Source of the DNA: Kribbella jejuensis
Lineage (GTDB): Bacteria; Actinomycetota; Actinomycetes; Propionibacteriales; Kribbellaceae
NCBI RefSeq assembly: GCF_006715085.1
Contig: NZ_VFMM01000001.1
Span: forward strand, 744,001-808,000
Reading direction: 5' to 3'
DNA length: 64,000 bases
Numbering within the stretch: the stretch's first letter is position 1; every line of letters begins with the position of its first letter. The notes under the pieces are model-generated. The model saw nothing but the letters and a program-made list of their open reading frames with translations. It was not told the DNA's origin and made no database searches. Positions 17,321 through 27,002 of the stretch are shown one piece after another. Made by a program: the position numbers and the translations under genes.

Positions 17321-18508
17321 TCAATCGGTCTCGCAGGCGACCGGGTCCGACGCCTTTACAGCACTGTTGATCACGAGCTTGCCGCCCGCCCGGACCAGCG
17401 TGAACCTGTTGTCCAGCCGGTTGCAGGTCCCGCCGCCGGCGCCCGCGGCGGTCGGCGAGAACAGCACGTCGTACGACATCCGCGCGTACGAGCCGTCCGG
17501 AGCGAGGGCGGTGATCCGCGGGTTGAAGAAGTACGCCGTACCGCGGCTCTGGCGATCCCGCTCCGGGGTCAGCGACTTGGCCAGCTGCGGCGAGTACAGG
17601 ACCTGTACCGCGTTGAAGTCGTGCTTGTTCTGCAGCGTCAGATAGTTGGTGAGCAGCCCTTGGACCTCCAGCGCCAGCGGTGTCTTCGCCACCTGCAGCA
17701 CCGGCGCCATCGTGCCCTGCGGACCACGCGAGTTCGGGCAGGTACCCGCCGCGGCAACGGTGATTCCGGACGGCGCGGGCGCGACGTACTCGCGGAGCTT
17801 GGCGAGCGGCACGACCGTGGCGGCCTGGACCGTCGCGCCGGTGACCAGGCCGACGAGCTCGCCGGACTTGTCCAGCACCGGGCCACCGAGCTTGGCCGCG
17901 TTCATGACCTCGCTCAGCGCCGTCGGGTCGGCCTCCGAACCGATCGCGTTGATCACCTGCCGGCCGGCCGCGGTGTACCCGATCAGTGCGCGTTCGGCCT
18001 TCCGCTCCGGAGCGTCCTGCGGCAGCTGCAGCGGTACGTCGTCGAAGCCGATCGACTGCAGTACGGCGACACCGTCGGCACTCGTCCCGAGCAGGTTGGC
18101 CCGCCGGATCCGCCCGTCGGGGGCCACCACGACGATGGCCATCGCCTGGTCGACCGCCGACGCGGCGGTGAGCACGCGGCCGTTGTCGACGAGGGCGCCC
18201 GAAGCCTCACCGGTGCCACCGCAGGTCGTGGCGAGCACCCGGACCACGGCCGGGCCGGCGGACTTCAGTACGGCGGCGGTGTCGATCCGGACACTGCGCT
18301 GCCGCAGGTACCAGCCCGTACCCGCGCCGGCCGCGACGATCACCATCAGCACGATCAAGCCGGCCAGGAAACGGCCGAAGATCCACGGTTCGCGCGGTGG
18401 CGGTTGCGGTCCACCCGGCCGGCTGGGTGCTTCCAGCTGGGTCAGCGACCCGGCGTCGGCCGGTAGCCGCCGGGGCGGTCGCGGCAGCGCGTTCCTGCCG
18501 TCCTGCAC
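17321..18508 (-). CDS. Membrane-anchored HtrA-like protein lacking the protease triad
   Basis: The 395-residue protein has a Pro-rich cytoplasmic start, one membrane helix (about 44-66) and an outside trypsin-like domain. The places where HtrA proteases carry catalytic residues are changed: VLTAASAVD has Ser where VLTAAHVV has His, and KLGGPVLDKSGELVG has Leu where GNSGGPL has Ser. About 120 further residues form a separate C-terminal domain. The fold is probably kept for binding. It sits between serA and ilvC with a GTG start. This is a motif-based reading. Confidence 0.65.
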   Translation of the reverse strand: MQDGRNALPRPPRRLPADAGSLTQLEAPSRPGGPQPPPREPWIFGRFLAGLIVLMVIVAAGAGTGWYLRQRSVRIDTAAVLKSAGPAVVRVLATTCGGTGEASGALVDNGRVLTAASAVDQAMAIVVVAPDGRIRRANLLGTSADGVAVLQSIGFDDVPLQLPQDAPERKAERALIGYTAAGRQVINAIGSEADPTALSEVMNAAKLGGPVLDKSGELVGLVTGATVQAATVVPLAKLREYVAPAPSGITVAAAGTCPNSRGPQGTMAPVLQVAKTPLALEVQGLLTNYLTLQNKHDFNAVQVLYSPQLAKSLTPERDRQSRGTAYFFNPRITALAPDGSYARMSYDVLFSPTAAGAGGGTCNRLDNRFTLVRAGGKLVINSAVKASDPVACETD

Positions 18509-18562
18509 GCCCGCTCACCCCCGTCGTCGGTATCCGCTGCGTGACCGATTGTGCCAAAAAGA

Positions 18563-18598
18563 AAGGTCCGGGCCATCCACCTGGACAGCCCGGACCTT
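18563..18598 (-). terminator. Terminator after ilvC
   Basis: AAGGTCCGGGC and GCCCGGACCTT form a perfect 11-bp stem; on the minus strand it is followed by TTTCTTTTT. It ends the ilvB-ilvN-ilvC operon. Confidence 0.92.
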
Positions 18599-18612
18599 GA
18601 TCAGCTGCCGGG

Positions 18613-19659
<1,047 letters not shown>

Positions 19660-20301
19660 TTAGTGTTGATTCGGTACGGCGGCAGCGGTACGGCCCGGCG
19701 GCGGCGCCGGTACCGGGTGCGCGGGCTGGCGCTCGGCGGGTCGCGCCTGCACGTTCGGGGGTCCGGACTGGACATGCGGCGGCGGCACCGGAACCGGCCG
19801 CAGCGCGCGGTCGGAGATCGAGCGGCTGCCGCGGCCGATCGCCACCATGCCGGACTGCACCAGCTCGCGGACGCCGAAGGGTTCCAGCACCCGGAGCATG
19901 GCCTCGAGCTTCTCGGGGTTGCCGGTCGCCTCGATCGTGATCGCGTCCGGAGCCACGTCCACCACCTTGGCACGGAACAGCTGGACGGTCTCCAGCACCT
20001 GCCCGCGAGTCAGGGTGTCGGCCTTGACCTTGACCAGCAGCAGTTCGCGCTGGACGGTCTGGGTCGGTTCCAGCTCGACGATCTTGATCACGTTCACCAG
20101 CTTGTTGAGCTGCTTGGTGATCTGCTCCAGCGGCTGCTCGTCGACGGTCACCGCGATCGTCATCCGGGACACCTCGGGGTGCTCGGTCGGGCCGACCGCG
20201 AGCGAGTCGATGTTGAACCCGCGCCGCGAGATCAGCGCCGCCACCCGGGCCAGCACACCGTGCTTGTTCTCCACCAGGATGCTCAGCGTGTGTTTGGACA
20301 T
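19660..20301 (-). CDS. ilvN: Acetolactate synthase small subunit with a Pro-rich tail
   Basis: Regulatory subunit of acetolactate synthase that confers valine feedback and raises activity. The first ~75 residues are the ACT domain (LSILVENKHGVLARVAALISRRG starts it), followed by the second IlvN domain to about 160. The 213-residue length exceeds the usual 160-175 because of a ~50-residue Pro/Ala/Arg-rich tail (for example PVPVPPP and PVPAPPP). ATG at 20301 touches the ilvB stop (TGATG), so translation is coupled. A longer frame upstream lies in ilvB. Confidence 0.93.
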   Translation of the reverse strand: MSKHTLSILVENKHGVLARVAALISRRGFNIDSLAVGPTEHPEVSRMTIAVTVDEQPLEQITKQLNKLVNVIKIVELEPTQTVQRELLLVKVKADTLTRGQVLETVQLFRAKVVDVAPDAITIEATGNPEKLEAMLRVLEPFGVRELVQSGMVAIGRGSRSISDRALRPVPVPPPHVQSGPPNVQARPAERQPAHPVPAPPPGRTAAAVPNQH

Positions 20302-22049
20302 CAGAGCTCCTCGCCTTCCCAGGTCGGGGCCATGTCGCGGGCGATCTGGATCTCGTCGTTGCTGACGCCGGCGGCGACCATCGGCCAGACCATCGCGTCC
20401 CGGTGCACGACGAAGTCGACCACGACGGGAGCGTCGGTGACGGCCATCGCCTTCTCGATCGTGGCGTCCACAGAATCCTTGTCGGTGCAGCGCAGACCGA
20501 CGCCGCCCATCGCCTCGGCCAGCTTGGCGAAGTCCGGGATCCGGGTCGAGTGCAGGTCGGTGTTGGAGTACCGCTTGTCGTAGAACAGCGTCTGCCACTG
20601 CCGGACCATGCCGAGCGACTGGTTGTTGATCACGGCAACCTTGATCGGGATGCCCTCGAGCGCGCAGGTGACGAGCTCCTGGTTGGTCATCTGGAAGCAG
20701 CCGTCGCCGTCGATCGCCCACACGGTCTTGTCCGGCCGCGCGACCTTCGCGCCCATCGCGGCGGGTACGGCGTACCCCATGGTGCCGAGGCCGCCGGAGT
20801 TCAGCCAGTGGCCGGGCTTCTCGAACGGCAGGAAGTGCGCGGACCACATCTGGTGCTGGCCGACGCCCGCGGTGTACACCGCGTCCGGTCCGGCGATCTC
20901 GCCGATCCGCTTGATCACGTGCTGCGGCGACAGCGTGCCGTCCTCGGGTTCGTCGTAACCGAGCGGGTAGCGGGTCCGGACGTCCTCCAGCTGGTGCCGC
21001 CAGGTCTCGTACGACGGGGTGCGGCCGGCGCTCGCGATCTCGGTCTTGAGGGCGCCGATCAGGTCGGTGATGACCTCCTTGCAGTCCCCCACGATCGGCA
21101 CGTCCGCGGCGCGGTTCTTGCCGATCTCGGCCGGGTCGATGTCGGCGTGGATGACCTTCGCCTCCGGCGCGAACGAGTCCAGCTTGCCGGTCACCCGGTC
21201 GTCGAAGCGCGCACCGAGACAGATCAGCAGGTCCGAGCGCTGCAGCGCGCCGACCGCGGACACCGAGCCGTGCATGCCGGGCATCCCGAAGTGCAGCTCG
21301 TGGGTGTCGGGGAGCGCGCCGCGGGCCATCAGCGTGGTGACGACGGGGATGCCGAGCATCTCGGCCAGTTCCTTCAGCTCGGCGCTGGCCTGCGCGCGGA
21401 TCACGCCACCGCCGACGTACAGCACCGGCTTCTCGGCCGCGGCGATCAGCCGGGCCGCCTCACGCACCTGCTTCGGGTGCGGGCGGGTCACCGGCCGGTA
21501 GCCGGGCAGCGACAGCTCGGTCGGCCACTGGAAGTCGACCATCGACTGCATCGCGTCCTTGGTCACGTCCACCAGCACCGGGCCGGGCCGGCCGGTGGAG
21601 GCGATGTGGAACGCCTCGGCGATCGTGGTGGCGATGTCGTTCGGGTCGTTGACCAGGAAGTTGTGCTTGGTGATCGGCATCGTGATGCCGCGGATGTCGG
21701 CCTCCTGGAAGGCGTCGGTACCGATCGCGGCGCTGGCGACCTGCCCGGTGATCGCCACCAGCGGCACCGAGTCCATGTACGCGTCGGCGATCGGCGTCAC
21801 CAGGTTGGTCGCGCCCGGGCCCGAGGTCGCCATGCACACGCCGGTCTTGCCGGACGCGGAGGCATACCCCTGGGCGGCGTGGCCGGCGCCCTGCTCGTGA
21901 CGTACCAGGATGTGGCGGATCTGGGTCGAGTCGAGCATCGGGTCGTACGCCGGGAGGATCGCGCCACCCGGGATGCCGAAGACGGTGTCCACTCCGGCAT
22001 GTTCCAGTGCGCGGATCAGAGCCTGTGCCCCGGTCAGCTGCTCACTCAT
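20301..22049 (-). CDS. ilvB: Acetolactate synthase large subunit
   Basis: TPP-dependent enzyme that condenses two pyruvates, or pyruvate with 2-oxobutyrate, committing carbon to valine/leucine or isoleucine. The 582-residue protein has the PYR-domain Glu near [14 protein letters not shown], the FAD-binding middle domain, and the TPP motif beginning [12 protein letters not shown] and ending VINN. ATG at 22049 has AGGAAGG upstream. It is the first gene of ilvB-ilvN-ilvC and is preceded by a leader-peptide attenuator. Confidence 0.96.
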   Translation of the reverse strand: MSEQLTGAQALIRALEHAGVDTVFGIPGGAILPAYDPMLDSTQIRHILVRHEQGAGHAAQGYASASGKTGVCMATSGPGATNLVTPIADAYMDSVPLVAITGQVASAAIGTDAFQEADIRGITMPITKHNFLVNDPNDIATTIAEAFHIASTGRPGPVLVDVTKDAMQSMVDFQWPTELSLPGYRPVTRPHPKQVREAARLIAAAEKPVLYVGGGVIRAQASAELKELAEMLGIPVVTTLMARGALPDTHELHFGMPGMHGSVSAVGALQRSDLLICLGARFDDRVTGKLDSFAPEAKVIHADIDPAEIGKNRAADVPIVGDCKEVITDLIGALKTEIASAGRTPSYETWRHQLEDVRTRYPLGYDEPEDGTLSPQHVIKRIGEIAGPDAVYTAGVGQHQMWSAHFLPFEKPGHWLNSGGLGTMGYAVPAAMGAKVARPDKTVWAIDGDGCFQMTNQELVTCALEGIPIKVAVINNQSLGMVRQWQTLFYDKRYSNTDLHSTRIPDFAKLAEAMGGVGLRCTDKDSVDATIEKAMAVTDAPVVVDFVVHRDAMVWPMVAAGVSNDEIQIARDMAPTWEGEEL

Positions 22050-22156
22050 GAGAGAGCCTTCCTGTCCTGTCACGAATTGACTTGTTCGCGACCGATCCAT
22101 CCTCGCTCGTGGCCGTTCCCGCCGCGCTACTGGGTCGCAGATAGTCGCATTGGCAA

Positions 22157-22190
22157 CAAAAAACCCCTTCCGCCGGGTTGGCTGAAGGGG
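22157..22190 (-). terminator. Attenuator terminator in the ilvB leader
   Basis: On the minus strand CCCCTTC pairs with GAAGGGG around a GC-rich loop and is followed by TTTTTT. It sits about 110 bases before ilvB and after the leader peptide. Confidence 0.9.
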
Positions 22191-22225
22191 CGCGCTCGAC
22201 TCTGTGGTCGCGTCAGTCGGCGCGC
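22190..22225 (-). promoter_or_regulatory. Antitermination/pause hairpin overlapping the ilvB leader end
   Basis: GCGCGCCGACT (inside the last codons of the leader peptide) pairs with AGTCG-A-GCGCGC, one bulged base. Its 3' arm abuts the terminator stem, so ribosome position would decide which hairpin forms. Confidence 0.75.
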
Positions 22226-22254
22226 CGCACAAGTACGAGGAGAATCGATCGCAT
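22213..22254 (-). CDS. ilvB leader peptide [13 protein letters not shown]
   Basis: A 13-residue frame with six consecutive branched-chain codons (Ile-Leu-Leu-Val-Leu-Val). This is the same design as known actinobacterial ilvB leader peptides. Scarce charged tRNA would stall the ribosome and prevent the downstream terminator. The ATG lies at the predicted transcription start, so the leader is probably leaderless. Confidence 0.88.
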   Translation of the reverse strand: MRSILLVLVRRAD

Positions 22255-22291
22255 GTAGGCATTATTCGCCCCGAACCGGCGGCCGGGTCAA
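22255..22291 (-). promoter_or_regulatory. ilvB promoter
   Basis: On the minus strand TTGACC (22286-22291) and AATAAT (22261-22266) are 19 bases apart. The ATG of the leader peptide begins six bases after the -10 box, as expected for a leaderless mRNA. Confidence 0.7.
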
Positions 22292-22383
22292 GCTGAGCCG
22301 TCCGGCGTCTCACTTGTTGAGACACCCGTCTTACGTTCGCTGTCTGCGTTGTTCGGGCCCGGGGTGGCTCCTAGGCTGCCACG

Positions 22384-23103
22384 GTGACCGACGATCCGTA
22401 CGGCGATGAGCAACTGGTAGCCCTCTACGACCTGGACAATCCAGCCGGCGAGGACCACGCGTACTACCGGGCGCTGGCCGCGGGCGCGTCGAAGGTCTTG
22501 GACTTCGGGTGTGGCACCGGCCTGCTCACGCGATCCCTGGTCGCGCCAGGGCGGACCGTCATCGGGATCGACCCGAGCCCGACGATGCTCGGCTACGCGC
22601 GCCGTCAGCCCGGCGCTGACGCGGTGACGTGGATCGACGGCGACCACCACGCCGTACGGCCGACCGGTGACGTGGACCTGATCGTCAGCAGCGGCAACAC
22701 GATGATGCATGTCGCCCAACATCTGCCCGCGTGCACCGCGTTGGCCGCCGCGCTCCGTCCCGGCGGGGTGTTCGCGTTCGAGTCGCGCAACCCGGCGGCG
22801 CGGGCCTGGGAGCAGTGGACGAGCGAGGCGACGTACGGCGAACGCGACACGATCGCCGGTCACCTCAAGGAGTGGCTCGAACTGATCGAGATCGCCGACG
22901 GCCGCGTGGTCTTCGACGCCCACAACGTCTTCGAAGACGGCCACGACGCCGTCTACCGCAACGTCCTGTACTTCCGCTCCGCCGAGGAAATCACCGAAGA
23001 CCTGCGGACAGCCGGCTTCTCCGACATCACCATCAAGGGCGGCTGGCACGACGAACCCCTGACCACCGACTCCCGCCTGCTGGTGGTTCGCGCGACGAAG
23101 TAG
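22384..23103 (+). CDS. Class I SAM-dependent methyltransferase
   Basis: The 239-residue protein has motif I VLDFGCGTGLLT (about 39-50), the acidic loop VIGIDPSP, and VDLIVSSGNTMMHV as motif II-like. The C-terminal half is typical of small-molecule methyltransferases of the UbiE/Methyltransf_11-25 type. It ends six bases before the ZTP riboswitch and points the same way as the purH-like gene. The substrate is unknown. Confidence 0.85.
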   Translation: MTDDPYGDEQLVALYDLDNPAGEDHAYYRALAAGASKVLDFGCGTGLLTRSLVAPGRTVIGIDPSPTMLGYARRQPGADAVTWIDGDHHAVRPTGDVDLIVSSGNTMMHVAQHLPACTALAAALRPGGVFAFESRNPAARAWEQWTSEATYGERDTIAGHLKEWLELIEIADGRVVFDAHNVFEDGHDAVYRNVLYFRSAEEITEDLRTAGFSDITIKGGWHDEPLTTDSRLLVVRATK

Positions 23104-23107
23104 GCTG

Positions 23108-23195
23108 AGGGCACCGCGACTGGCGTGGGTGGGGTACCACCGGGGAGCTTCGGGCGGGGCGTCGTCCGCCTGGGCGCCTCCGAGTTCGTCGGAGG
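23108..23195 (+). promoter_or_regulatory. ZTP (pfl) riboswitch with RBS-masking hairpin
   Basis: GCGACTGGCG (23115-23124), GGTACCACCGGGGAGC (about 23133-23148) and the closing CCGCCTGGGC (about 23166-23175) are the three conserved blocks of the pfl motif. Directly after, CCTCCGA (23177-23183) pairs with TCGGAGG (23189-23195), which contains the GGAGG ribosome-binding site of the next gene. ZTP binding would be expected to free the site and turn translation on. ZTP accumulates when 10-formyl-tetrahydrofolate is short. Confidence 0.9.
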
Positions 23196-23200
23196 TTGTG

Positions 23201-24067
23201 ATGCGGTTGCGGTACGGGATGAATCCACAGCAGGCGGCGCGCGTCGAGGACGCGCCGTTCACGGTGCTCGCGGGTGCGCCGTCGTACATCAATGTGCTCG
23301 ACGCGCTGACCGGGTGGCAGTTGGTGCGGGAGGCTTCGGCGCGGTTCGGCGTACCGGCGGCGGCGTCGTACAAGCATGTGTCACCGGCCGGTGCAGCGCT
23401 CGGTGCATCCGTGACCGAGGCGTACCGGCGAGCGCGCGACGCGGATCCGAAGTCCTCGTACGGCGACTTCGTCGCGGTCTCGCATCCGGTGGACCTCGAG
23501 CTGGCCGGCCTACTGAAGCGGGTCGTGTCGGACGGCATCATCGCGCCCGGGTACGACGAGGGCGTCCTGGAGATCCTCGCGGCGAAGAAGCGCGGGACGT
23601 ACCTGGTGCTGGAGATGGACGCGTCGTACGAGCCGCCGGCGAAAGAGGTGCGCGACGTGTACGGCGTACGGCTCACGCAGGAGCGGGACGTTGCGCCACT
23701 CCCCCAGGATCTGCCGGACGACGCCGTCCTCGGGATGATTGTTGCCCGCTACACCCAATCGAACACCGTCGTGATGGTGAAGGACGGGATGACGATCGGT
23801 GTCGGCGCCGGGCAGCAGTCACGCGTCGACTGCACGCGCCTGGCCGGCGAGAAGGCGGCACTCTGGTCCTCCGAGCCGCTCACCGGGGTGACGATGGTCT
23901 CCGACGGGCACCTGCCCTTCGCGGACAACGTCGAGGTCGCCCACCGGTACGGCGTCACCCACATCGTCGAGCCCGGCGGCTCGATCCGCTCGTCCGAGGT
24001 CGCCGCCGCCTGCGCGGACCTCGGCATCACCTGGTCCGCTACGGGTCTGCGGCTCTTCAGACACTGA
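23201..24067 (+). CDS. Compact stand-alone AICAR transformylase-like protein
   Basis: The 288-residue product corresponds to the C-terminal AICAR-formyltransferase part of PurH, which adds a formyl group from 10-formyl-THF to AICAR. It begins where that domain begins (LRYGMNPQQ), has the catalytic YKHVSPAGAALG, then RDADPKSSYGDFVA, NTVVMVKDGMTIGVGAGQQSR and the closing PGGSIRSSE...GLRLFRH. The IMP cyclohydrolase domain is absent, and the region is about 40 residues shorter than in E. coli PurH. ATG at 23201 follows GGAGG. It overlaps the convergent kinase gene by 11 bases. Confidence 0.85.
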   Translation: MRLRYGMNPQQAARVEDAPFTVLAGAPSYINVLDALTGWQLVREASARFGVPAAASYKHVSPAGAALGASVTEAYRRARDADPKSSYGDFVAVSHPVDLELAGLLKRVVSDGIIAPGYDEGVLEILAAKKRGTYLVLEMDASYEPPAKEVRDVYGVRLTQERDVAPLPQDLPDDAVLGMIVARYTQSNTVVMVKDGMTIGVGAGQQSRVDCTRLAGEKAALWSSEPLTGVTMVSDGHLPFADNVEVAHRYGVTHIVEPGGSIRSSEVAAACADLGITWSATGLRLFRH

Positions 24068-24596
24068 GCAGATAGGAGCCCGAGGCAACAGCCTCACGGA
24101 CCTTGGCAGCCGTCTCCTCCGCGTCGAGCCTCGTCGTGTCGAGCGCGTGGCGTTCGAGCTCACCGAGGTCCGCGAAGGCCGCGTGCAGCCCGGTGAGCGC
24201 GTCGGTGTCGGTCAGCTCGACACCGGCGCGCGCCTGCCCGCGCTCCAAGGTGGTCGCGAGATCCGGCCGGAGTACGACGTACGACATCCGCCACTGCCCC
24301 TCCGCGGCCGCGGTCCGGTACGGCGGCAGGAACCACGGTCCGATGATGCCGTCCACCACGACGTCGTACCCGCCGTCGGCGAACACCGCGACCGCAGCGA
24401 CGATCGCGTCCACCACCACGACGTTCTGCCGTTGCGATTCCGGCAGGTACGGCGGGATGAAGCCGGTCCGGATCGCCCGGAAGAACTCGTCGGTCGTCAC
24501 ATGCACCGTCGGACGCGCCGCGTCGGTTGCGACCAGCCGGGCCACCGTGGTCTTGCCTGAGCCGGATGGCCCGGTCAGCAGGAGGACATCACTCAT
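24057..24596 (-). CDS. P-loop small-molecule kinase-like protein
   Basis: The 179-residue protein begins with a Walker A motif, LLLTGPSGSGKTT (residues 5-17). HVTTDEFF resembles the substrate-Asp strand and YDVVVDGIIGPW a Walker B-like strand. Size and layout fit the AAA_33/chloramphenicol-phosphotransferase-like kinases. It is the last gene of a minus-strand set, 19 bases after the MoaD-like gene. The substrate is unknown. Confidence 0.8.
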   Translation of the reverse strand: MSDVLLLTGPSGSGKTTVARLVATDAARPTVHVTTDEFFRAIRTGFIPPYLPESQRQNVVVVDAIVAAVAVFADGGYDVVVDGIIGPWFLPPYRTAAAEGQWRMSYVVLRPDLATTLERGQARAGVELTDTDALTGLHAAFADLGELERHALDTTRLDAEETAAKVREAVASGSYLLSV

Positions 24597-24615
24597 AGTG
24601 CTGACGGTAACGGCT

Positions 24616-24879
24616 TCAGCCTCCCGCGACGCTCGGCAGGATGAGCAGCTCGTCCCCTTCCGACAATGGGGTCTGGAGGCCGTCGAGGTCGCGGATGTTG
24701 TCGTCGCGCAGGTACACGTTGACGTGCCGCCGCACCGCACCCTGCTCGTCGGTGAGCCGGCGCCGGAGCGGCGGGTCGAGCGCGGCGAAGGCCTCGGCCA
24801 CCGTGGCGGCCTCGACCTGCACCCGTTCGGCCCCGCCCGCAAACGGGCGGAGCACGGTCGGCAGGCGTACTGCGATCAT
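24616..24879 (-). CDS. MoaD/ThiS-like sulfur-carrier protein
   Basis: The 87-residue protein has a ubiquitin-like (beta-grasp) pattern and ends exactly in Gly-Gly (LPSVAGG), the tail that is adenylated and thiocarboxylated in MoaD and ThiS. No molybdopterin or thiamine genes are nearby. Its start overlaps the stop of the BNR-repeat gene by four bases, so the two are coupled. Confidence 0.85.
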   Translation of the reverse strand: MIAVRLPTVLRPFAGGAERVQVEAATVAEAFAALDPPLRRRLTDEQGAVRRHVNVYLRDDNIRDLDGLQTPLSEGDELLILPSVAGG

Positions 24880-25979
24880 CCGACGACCGCCGCGCGCACG
24901 GTGAGGATGTCGGGCAGGTGGCTCGCGACCTCGGTCCAGGTGTCACCCGCGTCGGCGCTCGCGTAGACGCAGCCGTCCCGGGTGCCGACGTACACACCGG
25001 CCGGGTCGGCGGTGTCGGTCGTCATCGCGTCCCGCAGTACCGGGATGTAGGAGACGTCGGGCAGCCCGGACGACAGCGCCTCCCAGGTCGCGCCGGCATC
25101 GCGGGAGCGGAAGACCCGGCAGCGCGCGTCGGTCGGGATCCGGTTGCCGTCGGCGACCAAGGGGAACACGTACACGGTGTCGGGCTCGTGCGGGTGCACG
25201 ACGATCGGGAAGCCGAAGTCCGACGGCAGGCCGTCCGCGATCGACTGCCAGCTCGCGCCGCCGTCGTCCGACCGGTACACGCCGTGGTGGTTCTGCGCGA
25301 ACATCCGTTCCGGTACGTCGGGGTGCGCCGCCAGCTTGTGCACGCACTGGCCGAACTCCGGGTCCGGATCCGGCATGAAGTAGGCCTTGATCCCGTGGTT
25401 CGCCGGGGACCAGGTCTCACCGCCGTCCGTCGTCCGGTAGACGCCGCCGGTCGACATCGCCACGCTCAGCCGCAGCGGATCGGTCGGGTGCGGCAGCACG
25501 GTGTGCACCGCCTGCCCGCCGAACCCGGCGCCCCAGTCCTTGCGGTGCGGGTGGTCCCACAGACCGCGGACCAGGTTGAACGTGACGCCGCCGTCGGTCG
25601 ACTTCCACAACGCCGACGGCTGCGATCCGGCGTAGACGACGCCGGGCTGGTCGGCCGGTGCCGCCTGGATCTGCCAGACCCGCTCGAGCGAGGCCTCGGC
25701 GTCCTGCGGGAAGCCGATCGAGCCCTCCGGTGGCTCGGCCCAGGTCTTGCCGAGGTCGTCGGAGTGGAAGACCGCGGGGCCCCAGTGTTCGCTGGTGCCG
25801 CCGACGAACAGCCGAGCGCCGTGCGCGCCGTCGCCACGCGTGTCGATGCCCACGGCGTACACGCCCTGCATCTCGAACTCCGGCACCGGCCCGTCGAGCT
25901 GCCAGTCCTTGCGGGCAGCGTCGCTCCGGCCGATCCAGAGCCCCTTCTTGGTCCCGATCAGCAGTACGGCCTCGGACAT
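24876..25979 (-). CDS. BNR/sialidase-type beta-propeller protein
   Basis: The 367-residue protein carries about six Asp-box repeats of the S/T-x-D-x-G-x-T/S-W/F type (HSDDLGKTW, STDGGVTF, TTDGGETW, SDDGGASW, SRDAGATW, SADAGDTW), the mark of a six-bladed propeller. There is no signal peptide, so it is probably cytosolic. The conserved Arg triad of true sialidases is not evident. ATG at 25979 is preferred to a longer frame. It is coupled to the MoaD-like gene downstream. Confidence 0.85.
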   Translation of the reverse strand: MSEAVLLIGTKKGLWIGRSDAARKDWQLDGPVPEFEMQGVYAVGIDTRGDGAHGARLFVGGTSEHWGPAVFHSDDLGKTWAEPPEGSIGFPQDAEASLERVWQIQAAPADQPGVVYAGSQPSALWKSTDGGVTFNLVRGLWDHPHRKDWGAGFGGQAVHTVLPHPTDPLRLSVAMSTGGVYRTTDGGETWSPANHGIKAYFMPDPDPEFGQCVHKLAAHPDVPERMFAQNHHGVYRSDDGGASWQSIADGLPSDFGFPIVVHPHEPDTVYVFPLVADGNRIPTDARCRVFRSRDAGATWEALSSGLPDVSYIPVLRDAMTTDTADPAGVYVGTRDGCVYASADAGDTWTEVASHLPDILTVRAAVVG

Positions 25980-25992
25980 CGTCGTCCTCCCT

Positions 25993-26925
25993 CTACCGTG
26001 GTGGACCCCCCACCACATTGATCAACGGTTCCCCGGACGCGTAGCGCTCCATTTGCGCCCGCACCAGCCTGGCGACCCGCGGCGCGAACGCCGTCGAGGC
26101 CCCGCCGCGGTGCGGATTGATCAGCACGTTCGGAGCAGACCACAGCGGATGTCCGGCAGGCAACGGCTCGGGGTCGGTCACGTCCAACGCGGCCCGGATC
26201 CGGCCGGTGCCGAGCTCGGCGACCAGCGCGTCGGTGTCCACGACGACACCGCGAGCGACGTTCACCAGCAGGGCGCCGTCCTTCATCCGTTTCAGGAACG
26301 TCGCGTCCACCATCCGTGTGGTCTCCGGCGTCGCCGGAGTCAGCAGCACGACGACATCCGCGCGCGGCAGCAGCTCCGGCAGCTCGGTCAGCGGGTGTAC
26401 GCCGTCCCGCTCCCGCCGCGCGACCCGGATCACGTCGCACTCGAACCCGCTCAGCCGGCGCTCCAGCGCCTCGCCGATCGCGCCGTACCCGAGGATCAGC
26501 ACGGTCCGGTCGGCGAGCGAGTCGTCGACCTGGTCGTAGGAGTTCGGCCAGACCTGGCGCTCCTGGTCGCGGACCGCGCGCGGCAGGTTGCGGAACGAGG
26601 CGATGATCAGCCCGACCGCCAGCTCGGCCGTCGACGCGTCGTGCACGCCGCGGGCGTTGCAGAGCGTCACGTCGTCGGCGAGCCGCGACTGGACGTGCTC
26701 GAACCCGGCGGTCTGCAGCTGGACGACCTTCAGCGAGGGCATCTCCCGGACGACGTCGAACACGTCACCGCCGCCCATGTAGCTCGGCACGTAGAACTCC
26801 ACCTGCTCGAGCGACTTCGGCCGCTCGCCACCGGCGAACCACTCCACCTCGATCCCCGCGGGGACCCCGCCGAGGAACGCCTCGGGATCCTCCCACGGCA
26901 GCCATGCCTTCACCACATCACCCAT
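25993..26925 (-). CDS. D-2-hydroxyacid dehydrogenase
   Basis: The 310-residue protein has the NAD-binding GYGAIGEALERRL, the substrate Arg in VNVARGVVVD, the Glu in DVTDPEPLP and the catalytic His in NPHRGG (the usual order of this family). It most resembles glyoxylate/hydroxypyruvate-type reductases of actinobacteria. ATG at 26925 is chosen because the extension upstream overlaps the promoter of the divergent bfaA-like gene. It leads a four-gene minus-strand set with 13 bases to the BNR gene. Confidence 0.88.
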   Translation of the reverse strand: MGDVVKAWLPWEDPEAFLGGVPAGIEVEWFAGGERPKSLEQVEFYVPSYMGGGDVFDVVREMPSLKVVQLQTAGFEHVQSRLADDVTLCNARGVHDASTAELAVGLIIASFRNLPRAVRDQERQVWPNSYDQVDDSLADRTVLILGYGAIGEALERRLSGFECDVIRVARRERDGVHPLTELPELLPRADVVVLLTPATPETTRMVDATFLKRMKDGALLVNVARGVVVDTDALVAELGTGRIRAALDVTDPEPLPAGHPLWSAPNVLINPHRGGASTAFAPRVARLVRAQMERYASGEPLINVVGGPPR

Positions 26926-27002
26926 GCCGCAGAACCTACTCGGGGTCTGGGACACTTTTGAACTCCCGTGCCAGACATCGGGTGCCGTCGTAAGCTGGAT
27001 CG

